Positions 13,885-20,793 of a stretch of 35,023 bases of DNA are shown in pieces. Where the stretch lies: contig DASUMP010000090.1 in assembly GCA_036277635.1 (NCBI GenBank), positions 1 to 35,023 of the forward strand. Direction: 5' to 3'. How positions within the stretch are numbered: the stretch's first letter is position 1; the number at the start of each line of letters is the position of its first letter. Both the position numbers and the translations under genes were made by a program. Source of the stretch: DASUMP01 sp036277635 (GTDB lineage: Bacteria > Actinomycetota > Acidimicrobiia > IMCC26256 > PALSA-610). The notes under the pieces are model-generated. The model was not told where the DNA came from and made no database searches. It saw nothing but the letters and a program-made list of their open reading frames with translations.

Positions 13885-16145
13885 GCAGGGGCGAGCTCGA
13901 CGGGGATGCCGTTCAGCACGGCGTTGCCCGAGAGCGGGTCGAACAGCTCGGTGTCGGCGAGCACGTTGCTGTTGACACCCGGTCGTCGCTGCGCGACCTG
14001 CATGGCGACGCCGTCGGTGCCGTGACCCCATCCGTGGGGGATGCTCACGACGCCGGGCATGACCGAGTCGGTGACCTGCGCGGGGAGCACGACCTCGCCG
14101 GTGCGCGAGGACACGCGTGCGAGCGCGCCGTCGGCCACGCCCAGGCGCGCGGCGTCGTCGGGATGGACGTGCACGGTGCAGCGCTCTTTGCCCTTCACGA
14201 GCACGTCGAGGTTGTGCATCCAGGAGTTGTTGGAACGCAGGTCGCGCCGGCCCACGAGGACGAGCGAACCGTTGCGGGCGCGTTCGAGCGACGCGTACAG
14301 GCGATCGACGTCGGCGACGATCAGTTCGGGCGCGAGCTCGATCGTTCCGCTCGGCGTCCGCAACACGTCGGGGATGCGCGGCTCGAGCGGGCCGAGATCG
14401 ATCCCGTGCGGGTTCGCGAGCAGCACGTCGAGCGACAGGCCCTTGGGATCGGCACCGAACCCGTCGCCGTACGCGCCGGTGCGCAGCATGAGGTCGAGGA
14501 TCCGTTCGGGTCCCCGGCGGGGCGCGAGCTCGCGCATGATGTCGTCGACGTCGCGCCCTTCGACACTCGACCCCGAGCGCGTCACCGCCTTCTGGACGAG
14601 ACCGGACACGATGAAGTCGTCGAGGGCGTCGATGTCCGCGTCGGGTCCCTGCCCGCCCACGATCGCGGCGAGGTGCAGGAGCGTGCGCCACTCCGGCTGT
14701 TCGTGTGGCTCGAGCTCCACGATCGGCGGCGAGAAGTTCGCGATGTTGCGGATCGACAGGCTGTAGAACCCGACGTCGTAGTGCGGACGCGCCAGCTCGC
14801 CTTCGGGCGGCAGGATCACATCGGCGTGGCGCGTGGTCTCGTTCACGTAGATGTCGACGCTCACCATGAACTCGAGCGACTCGATCGCGCGCTCGAGGCG
14901 CTCGGACTGCGGGTTCGACACGACCGGGTTCCCCGCGATCGTGACCATCGCGCGCACCTGACCCTCGCCGGGCGTCTCGATCTCCTCGGCGAGCGCGACG
15001 GCGGGGAGCTCGCCGAACGCTTCGGGGAAGCCGCGCACGCGGCTGTGCCGACGACCGAGGCGCACGCCGCGACCGCGACCGCGACCGCCGCCCGCGCCGG
15101 CCGCCGGCCCCGTGGCCGGCAACGGGAACATCGCGCCACCCGGGCGATCGAGGTTGCCCGTGAGCACGTTGACCACGTCGACCAACCACGACGCGAGCGT
15201 GCCGAACTCCTGCGTGCACGTGCCGATGCGGCCGTACACCGCGGCCGTCGATGCGCCGGCGAGCTCGTGCGCGACGCGGCGGATCGTCGCCGCGTCGATG
15301 CCGCAGATCGGCGCGACCGCCTCGGGCGTGAAGCGGCGGGCGACGGCGACCACCTCGTCGAGCCCGCTGAGATGCGCGCGCAGGTGCGGTCCGGGATCGG
15401 CGAGCCCGTCTTCCACCAGCGTCGCGACGATGCCGACGAGGAAGTGCGCGTCGGTGCCGGGCACGATGAACAGGTGCTCGTCGGCCTCCTCGGCGGTCTT
15501 CGTGCGCCGGGGGTCGACGACCACGAGCTTGCCGCCACGCGCGCGCAACGCGCGGAGCCGACCCGGGATGTCGGGTGCGGTCATGAGGCTGCCGTTCGAC
15601 GCGAAGGGGTTCGCGCCGAGCATCAGCAGGTAGTCGGTCCGGTCGATGTCGGGAATCGGCACCGTGAGTCCGCCACCGAACATCAGCGCGGAGGAGATCT
15701 GCTTCGGCATCTGGTCGACGGTGCTCGCCGAGTACACGTTCCCCGAGCCGAGCGTCTGGAGGAACGCGCGCCCGTAGAGGATCCCCGCGAGGTTGTGCGC
15801 GTTCGGGTTGCCGAGGTACACCGCGACCGCATCGCGTCCGTGCTCCGCGAGGATCGGCGAGAGCCGGCGGTCGATCTCGGCGTAGGCCTCCTCCCAGCTC
15901 ACTTCCTCGAAACGGTCGCCGCGGCGCACGAGCGGCCGTCGCACCCGGTCGGGGTCGGCTTCGAGATGGCGCAGCGCGGTGCCCTTCGGACACAGGTAGC
16001 CGTGACTGAACACGTCGTCGCGATCGCCGCGCACGAGCGTGATCTCGCGTCCGTCGAGGTGGAGCTCGAGGCCGCACGTCGCTTCGCAGAGGTGGCAGGT
16101 GCGGTACGCGATCCGAGTCGCCGAGGTGTCGTTCGTGGTCGCCAT
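13881..16145 (-). CDS. Molybdopterin-dependent oxidoreductase (formate-dehydrogenase-like)
   Basis: 754 residues from the ATG at 16145. Binds bis-MGD and one [4Fe-4S] cluster: Cys motif CHLCEATC (about 16-23) with the fourth Cys in GYLCPKG about 27 residues later. Further segments are VSWEEAYAEID, LGNPNAHN, TVDQMPKQ, DYLLMLGANPFASNGS, VVVDPRRTKTAEEAD and PGTDAHFLV. The C-terminal molydopterin domain has HPDDAARLGV, IPHGWGHG and GVNSNVLAD. At the usual Cys/Sec ligand position I see only SASTVDQ, so Mo is probably coordinated by another residue. No twin-arginine signal is present, so the protein is cytoplasmic. An Arg/Gly-rich insert lies near residues 345-365. The electron partner is not encoded nearby, and the true substrate is unknown. 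Confidence 0.88.
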   Translation of the reverse strand: MATTNDTSATRIAYRTCHLCEATCGLELHLDGREITLVRGDRDDVFSHGYLCPKGTALRHLEADPDRVRRPLVRRGDRFEEVSWEEAYAEIDRRLSPILAEHGRDAVAVYLGNPNAHNLAGILYGRAFLQTLGSGNVYSASTVDQMPKQISSALMFGGGLTVPIPDIDRTDYLLMLGANPFASNGSLMTAPDIPGRLRALRARGGKLVVVDPRRTKTAEEADEHLFIVPGTDAHFLVGIVATLVEDGLADPGPHLRAHLSGLDEVVAVARRFTPEAVAPICGIDAATIRRVAHELAGASTAAVYGRIGTCTQEFGTLASWLVDVVNVLTGNLDRPGGAMFPLPATGPAAGAGGGRGRGRGVRLGRRHSRVRGFPEAFGELPAVALAEEIETPGEGQVRAMVTIAGNPVVSNPQSERLERAIESLEFMVSVDIYVNETTRHADVILPPEGELARPHYDVGFYSLSIRNIANFSPPIVELEPHEQPEWRTLLHLAAIVGGQGPDADIDALDDFIVSGLVQKAVTRSGSSVEGRDVDDIMRELAPRRGPERILDLMLRTGAYGDGFGADPKGLSLDVLLANPHGIDLGPLEPRIPDVLRTPSGTIELAPELIVADVDRLYASLERARNGSLVLVGRRDLRSNNSWMHNLDVLVKGKERCTVHVHPDDAARLGVADGALARVSSRTGEVVLPAQVTDSVMPGVVSIPHGWGHGTDGVAMQVAQRRPGVNSNVLADTELFDPLSGNAVLNGIPVELAPA

Positions 16146-16151
16146 GCCGGA

Positions 16152-16157
16152 AGGGTA
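16152..16157 (-). promoter_or_regulatory. Candidate -10 (TACCCT) of a leaderless promoter for the molybdopterin oxidoreductase
   Basis: On the minus strand TACCCT is followed by 6 bases and then the ATG at 16145. This spacing would put transcription start at or next to the start codon. No Shine-Dalgarno is visible there. Confidence 0.5.
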
Positions 16158-16186
16158 CGGGCGCGCGCGGCACAGGGCTAGTGTCG

Positions 16187-16206
16187 ATCTGACGCCCGTG
16201 TCAGGT
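16187..16206. promoter_or_regulatory. Palindromic operator ATCTGAC-N6-GTCAGGT (copy 1)
   Basis: One of four copies of CCTGAC-N6-GTCAGG in the window; this one has a single mismatch in the left arm. It lies just downstream of a candidate -10 TAGTGT (16179-16184) and 15 bp before the GTG of the zinc alcohol dehydrogenase, so a bound protein would cover the transcription start. It is also between divergent genes. Confidence 0.65.
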
Positions 16207-16221
16207 CGGTTGGGAGGCTCC

Positions 16222-17490
16222 GTGCGCGCACTCGTCTTCGGTGTCGAACCCGGCGCCGACGTCGCCCCCGCTCCCGATCCCGCCGGGCTCGGTCCCGACG
16301 ACGACCACGCGCAACGGCTCCTCCGCCACCTCGCGCGCACCCCGATGGCGCTGCAGGATCTCGCCGACCCCGAACCGCTCGGGCCCGATTGGGTCGTGCT
16401 GCGCACGCGGCTCACCGGCATCTGCGGCTCCGACTCCAAGCAGGTGTTCATGGACACCGGCGGCGACACCTCCGACTTCTCGATGACCGCGTTCATCTCG
16501 TTCCCCCAAGTGCTCGGCCACGAGGTCGTCGGCACCGTCGAGCGCGTCGGACCCGACGCCCGCGGCGTCGAACCCGGCCAGCGCGTCGTCCTGCAGTGCT
16601 GGCTGTCGTGCGCGCCGCGCGGCATCACGCCGTTGTGTCCCGCGTGCGCGACCGGCGACTACTCGCAGTGCTGGAGCTTCACCGACGGCCGCATCACGCC
16701 CGGGATCCACGTCGGGAACTCGAGCGACGGCACCGGCGGGTTCGCCGAGCTCCTCCCCGCGCACGACTCGATGGCGATCCCGATCCCCGACGAGATCTCC
16801 GACGAGGTCGCAGTCCTCGCCGACCCGTTCGCGGTGGCGTTGCACTCGATCACGCGCGCGGCACCACCCGAGCACGGCAAGGTGATCGTGTGGGGCGCCG
16901 GCGCCCTCGGCACCTCCGCGGTCGCCATCCTGCGCGCGCTCTACCCCACCGTCGACGTCGCCGTCGTCGCCCGCACCGCGGCCCAGCAGGCGACCGCGGC
17001 CAAGATGGGCGCGCACGTCGTGATCCCGTCGGAGCAGGACGGCGAGACGCTCGTGCGCGCGCTCGCCGAGTTCTCCGGCGGGGTGCTGCGCACGCCGTGG
17101 CAGGGACTGCCGATCGCGCACCCGGGATTCGTCGACCGCTGCTACGACACGATCGGCTCGCCGCAGACGCTCGAGCTCGCGCTGCGCGTGATGGCGGCCC
17201 GAGGAGTCATCTCGGTCACGGGCGTGTACGCGGCCGGCCGGTTCGAGTGGTCACCGTGGTACTTCAAGGAGGTGAGCATCGTCGGGTCGAACGCGTTCGG
17301 CGTGGAGGAGGTCGATGGCGTGCGAAAGCACGCCATCGAGCACTACCTCGACCTCGTGCGCGACGGGCGCGTCGACATCTCGCCGATGCTCACCCACACG
17401 TTCCGGCTCGACGAGTGGCGCGACGCGTTCACCACACTCGCGCGCCAGGACCGCACCGGCGCGATCAAGGTGGCGTTCGACTTCCGCTGA
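16222..17490 (+). CDS. Zinc-dependent alcohol dehydrogenase (MDR family)
   Basis: 422 residues from the GTG at 16222 with GGGAGG (16212-16217); the longer open frame runs back through the divergent promoter. Oxidises an alcohol with NAD(P). Catalytic zinc ligands are C68 in TGICGSD and H100-E101 in LGHEVVG. The structural zinc lobe is altered, with C130, C139, C142 and C150 in a 20-residue stretch. The Rossmann motif is WGAGALG (224-230). An unusual N-terminal extension (residues 12-40) and a long 'MDTGGDTSDFSM' loop set it apart from simple ADHs. It is probably controlled by the CCTGAC palindrome upstream, shared with P450 and acyl-CoA dehydrogenase genes, so a role in alcohol oxidation within a lipid or terpenoid degradation route is plausible. 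Confidence 0.9.
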   Translation: MRALVFGVEPGADVAPAPDPAGLGPDDDHAQRLLRHLARTPMALQDLADPEPLGPDWVVLRTRLTGICGSDSKQVFMDTGGDTSDFSMTAFISFPQVLGHEVVGTVERVGPDARGVEPGQRVVLQCWLSCAPRGITPLCPACATGDYSQCWSFTDGRITPGIHVGNSSDGTGGFAELLPAHDSMAIPIPDEISDEVAVLADPFAVALHSITRAAPPEHGKVIVWGAGALGTSAVAILRALYPTVDVAVVARTAAQQATAAKMGAHVVIPSEQDGETLVRALAEFSGGVLRTPWQGLPIAHPGFVDRCYDTIGSPQTLELALRVMAARGVISVTGVYAAGRFEWSPWYFKEVSIVGSNAFGVEEVDGVRKHAIEHYLDLVRDGRVDISPMLTHTFRLDEWRDAFTTLARQDRTGAIKVAFDFR

Positions 17491-17501
17491 CCGGCGCGCC
17501 G

Positions 17502-17507
17502 TAGCCT
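17502..17507 (+). promoter_or_regulatory. Candidate -10 (TAGCCT) of a leaderless promoter
   Basis: TAGCCT is followed by 7 bases and then the GTG start at 17515. No Shine-Dalgarno is present in that gap, so the metallo-hydrolase gene is likely read from a leaderless transcript even though it follows the alcohol dehydrogenase by only 24 bp. Confidence 0.55.
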
Positions 17508-17514
17508 GCTCGTC

Positions 17515-18243
17515 GTGACCGACGATCGCCTCTACTTCAAGCAGCTGCTCGCGGGCCGCGACTTCGCGACCGGCGACCAGCTCGCGCGCCAGATGGTCAA
17601 CTTCGTCTACCTCGTGGGCGATCGTGAGACCGGCGACGCCGTGGCCATCGATCCCGCGTACGGCGTGCGCGAGCTCGTCGAGGTGCTCGCGGCCGACGGC
17701 ATGCGCCTCACGGGCGTGCTCGCGACCCACTACCACCCCGATCACGTCGGCGGCGAGATGATGGGGTGGTCGATCGAGGGCGTGCGCGATCTGCTCGAGC
17801 TCGGCGTCGCCACGAAGATCCACGTGCAGCGCGAGGAGGCGTGGGGCGTGCAGCGCGTGACCGGCGTGTCGGCGGGCGATCTCGTCGAGCACGCGGGCGG
17901 CGACGTCCTGCACGTGGGCGCGATCCCGATCACGCTGCTGCACACGCCGGGGCACACGCCGGGCAGCCAGTGCTTCCTCGTCGACGGCAAGCTCGTGGCC
18001 GGCGACACGTTGTTCCTCGACGGCTGCGGCCGCACCGATCTCCCCGGCGGCGACCCCGACCAGCTCTACGACAGCCTCACCACGGTGCTCGGCACGGTGA
18101 GCGACGACACCGTGCTGTATCCCGGCCACCTCTACTCCCCCGAGCCGCACGCACCACTCGGCGCGGTGCGCGCCCGCAACTACGTCTTCCGCCCGAAGAC
18201 GAAGGAGCAATGGCTCCAGATGTTCGGCCACCAAGGGTTCTAG
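17515..18243 (+). CDS. Metallo-beta-lactamase-fold hydrolase, glyoxalase II-like
   Basis: 242 residues, GTG start. The metal-binding set is complete: HYHPDH (72-77), H147 in HTPGHTPGS, D164 in AGDTLF and H205 in YPGHLY. The segment LDGCGRTDLPGGD (168-180) is typical of glyoxalase II/persulfide-dioxygenase relatives. It probably cleaves a thioester or a related small-molecule ester. Persulfide dioxygenase activity is an alternative, but no rhodanese domain is attached. It follows the alcohol dehydrogenase gene by 24 bp on the same strand. Its TAG stop overlaps the convergent AbiEi-like gene's stop in a shared CTAG. Cytoplasmic. Confidence 0.88.
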   Translation: MTDDRLYFKQLLAGRDFATGDQLARQMVNFVYLVGDRETGDAVAIDPAYGVRELVEVLAADGMRLTGVLATHYHPDHVGGEMMGWSIEGVRDLLELGVATKIHVQREEAWGVQRVTGVSAGDLVEHAGGDVLHVGAIPITLLHTPGHTPGSQCFLVDGKLVAGDTLFLDGCGRTDLPGGDPDQLYDSLTTVLGTVSDDTVLYPGHLYSPEPHAPLGAVRARNYVFRPKTKEQWLQMFGHQGF

Positions 18244-19145
18244 GCCGCGAGCGCGTCGGCCACTCTGGTCACGATCGACGCCGGCTGTTCGGTCGCGTCG
18301 AACCGCGTCGCGAAGAGCATCCGGTACCCGAGCGTCGCGGCGATCCCGCTCCAACGTTCGCGATCGCGCCGGAACACCTCGGGATCGCTGTGGAACCGAC
18401 GACCGTCGCACTCGAGCGCGACCCGCCGCCATGTCCACGCGAAGTCGAGCCGGTACTGCTCACCACCGACGACGACCGGGACCTGGCGTTCGGGCATCGG
18501 GAGGCCGCTGCGCCGCAGCACTCGGGCGACCTTCACCTCCAGGGCCGACTCCGCTGCAACCGGATCGAGGCTCGCGACCACCGCCCGCAGCTGCGCCGCG
18601 CCCGCTCGCCCGACGGTGCCCGACCGCAAGACCGACCTCTCGATCGATTCCACCGTGACGAGCCGTCGTGCCCGCAGTTGCTCGATCATCCATGCGAGCT
18701 CGTCGGGGTCAGCGATCGTCGCGGCGGCGTCGAGCAGCGTCTGCTCCGGCGCCGTGACCCGCAACCCGTCGACCGTCCGCGCCGGGATCTGTCCGAAGCG
18801 GGCCGTCCGGTGCACGACCACGCCCGATGACCGGAGATTCCGATTCGCCGGGATGCGAACCTCGGGAAGGCGGCGCTCTTCATCGAGAAGACGCCACAGA
18901 ACACGAGCCGACGAGTGTGACACGAGCGCTTTCGAACTCGCGTAGAGGTACGCGGCCCACAGGGCGGTGCGCGCCGACTCGCGAACGTCGGCCGCGACAT
19001 ACACGCGGGGAAACGCTCGCCGCCACGCGCCGGTACGGACGAGGTACTCGAGCTGATGTCGCGACACGCCGACAGCAGCGGCCTGGACGGCTGAGATCGC
19101 GCCGCACTGCTGGCGGAGCAGCGCGGACACCCGAGGATTGAACAT
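18240..19145 (-). CDS. AbiEi-like / DUF559-like protein (N-terminal HTH, C-terminal endonuclease-like domain)
   Basis: 301 residues from the ATG at 19145. The N-terminus (about 1-60) resembles the AbiEi antitoxin winged helix: QAAAVGVSRHQLEYLVRTGA followed by WRRAFPRVYV. The middle (70-150) has SHSSARVLWRL and PEQTLLDAA, also AbiEi-like. The C-terminus (200-300) resembles DUF559/Vsr-type PD-(D/E)xK nucleases: D234 in YRLDFAW, then E245 and D247 in ALECDGRRFH, then RDRERW. A matching AbiEii nucleotidyltransferase toxin is absent on either side, so it is an orphan. Such proteins are common and poorly studied in actinobacteria; a role in defence or DNA processing is inference. The start is preceded by a tandem-duplicated Shine-Dalgarno region. 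Confidence 0.82.
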   Translation of the reverse strand: MFNPRVSALLRQQCGAISAVQAAAVGVSRHQLEYLVRTGAWRRAFPRVYVAADVRESARTALWAAYLYASSKALVSHSSARVLWRLLDEERRLPEVRIPANRNLRSSGVVVHRTARFGQIPARTVDGLRVTAPEQTLLDAAATIADPDELAWMIEQLRARRLVTVESIERSVLRSGTVGRAGAAQLRAVVASLDPVAAESALEVKVARVLRRSGLPMPERQVPVVVGGEQYRLDFAWTWRRVALECDGRRFHSDPEVFRRDRERWSGIAATLGYRMLFATRFDATEQPASIVTRVADALAA

Positions 19146-19165
19146 CCTTCCGGACTCCTTCCGGA
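19145..19165 (-). repeat. Tandem 11-bp duplication containing the ribosome binding site of the AbiEi-like gene
   Basis: The decamer TCCTTCCGGA (plus strand) occurs at 19145-19154 and again at 19156-19165. On the coding strand this gives two copies of TCCGGAAGGA directly before the ATG; the distal copy (AAGGAG) has the proper spacing of about 9 bases. Confidence 0.7.
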
Positions 19166-19229
19166 TTTCGGTACAGACCTCGGGGAAGTCGAGCGCGGAA
19201 CGTAGCGACCGGGTGCGACACTGAACTCC

Positions 19230-19580
19230 GTGGACGACGCGTTGGCGCTGCTCGACTACGCCTACCTGACGACGACCGGGCGACACACCGGAGCGGCGCA
19301 CCGGATCGAGATCTGGTTCGCGGCCGCGCCCGATCACGACGTGATCTACATGCTGGCCGGCGACGGGGAGCGGGCCGACTGGATCCGCAACCTGCGCGCC
19401 GACGCGCGGTGCACCGTGGAGATCGGAGACCGGGTCTTCTCGGGCCATGCACGCGATCCACGCGATGCCGACGAGGAGCGCCGGGCACGCGACATCGTCT
19501 ACGCGAAGTACGCGCCCACCAACGGCGACCTCGAGTCGTGGCGGGAAGACGCCGTCCCGATCGTGATCGACGTCAGGTGA
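19230..19580 (+). CDS. Deazaflavin-dependent nitroreductase-family protein (Ddn-like)
   Basis: 116 residues, GTG start. Small split-barrel protein related to actinobacterial F420-dependent quinone/nitroreductases (DUF385 group). Typical pieces are YLTTTGRHTGAAHRIEIWFA (near 11-30), IYMLAGDGERADWIRNLRAD and CTVEIGDRVFSGHAR. These enzymes use reduced F420 to reduce quinones, or bind flavin-like cofactors. The substrate is unknown. The gene is divergent from the AbiEi-like gene (84 bp between starts) and its last codons overlap the 3' end of the convergent P450 gene by 8 bp. A GACACT hexamer 7 bases before the GTG may be a leaderless -10. Confidence 0.85.
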   Translation: MDDALALLDYAYLTTTGRHTGAAHRIEIWFAAAPDHDVIYMLAGDGERADWIRNLRADARCTVEIGDRVFSGHARDPRDADEERRARDIVYAKYAPTNGDLESWREDAVPIVIDVR

Positions 19581-20760
19581 GGGGGGTGGGGTCGAACACG
19601 ACGGGGAGCGTGCGGGGGCCGCGGAACGCGGTGCCTTCGATGATCGGGGGCTCCGCGTCGGGGTCGAGCCGCAGGTTCGGGAGGCGATCGAAGATCGCGT
19701 TGAGCCCGACGGTGAGCTCGAGGCGCGCGAGGTGCATGCCGAGGCACTGGTGCGGACCGGTGCCGAACGCGAGGTGGTGCTGGGTCGGGCGACCGAGCTT
19801 CCACACCTCCGGCTCGTCGTAGCGCTGCGGGTCGCGGTTCGCCGCGCCGGTGATGACGTTCACGGGCGTCCCCGCCGCGATCGGGCACCCCGCGACCTCG
19901 GTGTCCGACGCGGCGATGCGACTCACCATCGTCACCGACGTCTCCCACCGCAACGTCTCCTCGATCGCCTCAGGGATGAGCGTGCGGTTCGCGACGACGG
20001 CGCGCAGCGCGTCGGGCTGGAGCAGGAGCGCGGCGAGGCAGTTCCCCATGACCCGGAACGTCGTCTCCGCGCCGGCGGGCAACAAGAGCCGCAGGAACCC
20101 GTAGAGCCGTGCGTCGGAGAGCTGCTCGCCGTCGACCTCGGAGTGCACGAGGTCGGAGAGGAAGTCGTCGCGCGGCTGCGCGCGACGCTCCTCGATCAAC
20201 GGGCGCAGGTACTCGGTCATCGCGTCGCGCGCCGCGAAGCCACGCTCGGGCGCGAGCGGACCCGTGTTGATCTCCTCGGCCCAGTGCTGGAACTGCTGCG
20301 CATCTTCGAGCGGCACGCCGACGATCCCACAGATGACCTCGACGGGATAGCGGCTCGTGACCGCGTCGACGAGCTCGGCGCGCCCGACCGGCGCGATGGC
20401 GTCGAGCAACCGCCCGATGATCGGGCGCACCAGCAGGTCGTCCCAGCGTTCGAGCTGCGACTGGCGGAACGCCTTCGCGACGAGGTTGCGGTACTTGCGG
20501 TGCTCGAGACCGTCGAGACCGACGATGAGCTCGCCCATGAACTGCCCGATGACCTCGAGGTTGACCGAGCTGTGGAACGTCTCGGCGTCGCGCAGGACCG
20601 CCTCCGCCTCGCGGTACCCGAGCACGTCGGCGTGACCGCGAGGGTCCCACTCCGAACCCTCGGCCAGCACGACCGGACACTCCGCTCGTCGCGCCGCCCA
20701 CTCGGGGTACGGCTGCGCCCGCAGCCACTCGATCGGGACGCCGGCTTCCTCGTAACCCAT
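19573..20760 (-). CDS. Cytochrome P450
   Basis: 395 residues from the ATG at 20760. Soluble class I bacterial monooxygenase that hydroxylates a small or lipid substrate using ferredoxin. Key motifs are I-helix AGAETT (229-234), K-helix ExxR (E268-R271), and heme loop FGTGPHQCLGMH with Cys339 as iron ligand. Length and motifs match actinobacterial P450s such as the CYP125/CYP142/CYP107 type; the subfamily is not decided. A GTG at 20769 would add three residues but lies inside the operator and the -10, so the ATG is preferred. No ferredoxin or reductase gene is adjacent. The CCTGAC palindrome over its promoter links it to the acyl-CoA dehydrogenase and alcohol dehydrogenase genes. Confidence 0.95.
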   Translation of the reverse strand: MGYEEAGVPIEWLRAQPYPEWAARRAECPVVLAEGSEWDPRGHADVLGYREAEAVLRDAETFHSSVNLEVIGQFMGELIVGLDGLEHRKYRNLVAKAFRQSQLERWDDLLVRPIIGRLLDAIAPVGRAELVDAVTSRYPVEVICGIVGVPLEDAQQFQHWAEEINTGPLAPERGFAARDAMTEYLRPLIEERRAQPRDDFLSDLVHSEVDGEQLSDARLYGFLRLLLPAGAETTFRVMGNCLAALLLQPDALRAVVANRTLIPEAIEETLRWETSVTMVSRIAASDTEVAGCPIAAGTPVNVITGAANRDPQRYDEPEVWKLGRPTQHHLAFGTGPHQCLGMHLARLELTVGLNAIFDRLPNLRLDPDAEPPIIEGTAFRGPRTLPVVFDPTPLT

Positions 20761-20780
20761 CCCTGACACGGTAGTCAGGT
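20761..20780. promoter_or_regulatory. Palindromic operator CCCTGAC-N6-GTCAGGT (copy 2) with embedded -10
   Basis: The arms flank ACGGTA (20768-20773). On the minus strand this spacer reads TACCGT, a good -10 hexamer that ends 7 bases before the P450 ATG. A repressor bound here would sit directly on the -10 of a leaderless promoter. Confidence 0.7.
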
Positions 20781-20793
20781 GTGCGGCGGCGCC

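Noticed and set aside
13951..15731. Further AACnnGTT-like or ACACGTT strings as KstR sites
   Set aside because: They lie within the molybdoenzyme coding region and match only part of the consensus.
12751..16173. A 1140-codon minus-strand frame, and an 822-codon plus-strand frame, across the molybdopterin oxidoreductase
   Set aside because: Both are shadows of the motif-bearing genes (SDR, molybdoenzyme) with low-complexity translation and no recognisable domain.
18240..19580. A two-gene toxin-antitoxin system formed by the AbiEi-like gene and its divergent neighbour
   Set aside because: The neighbour is a Ddn/DUF385-type reductase-family protein, not an AbiEii nucleotidyltransferase, and the genes are divergent rather than in one operon.
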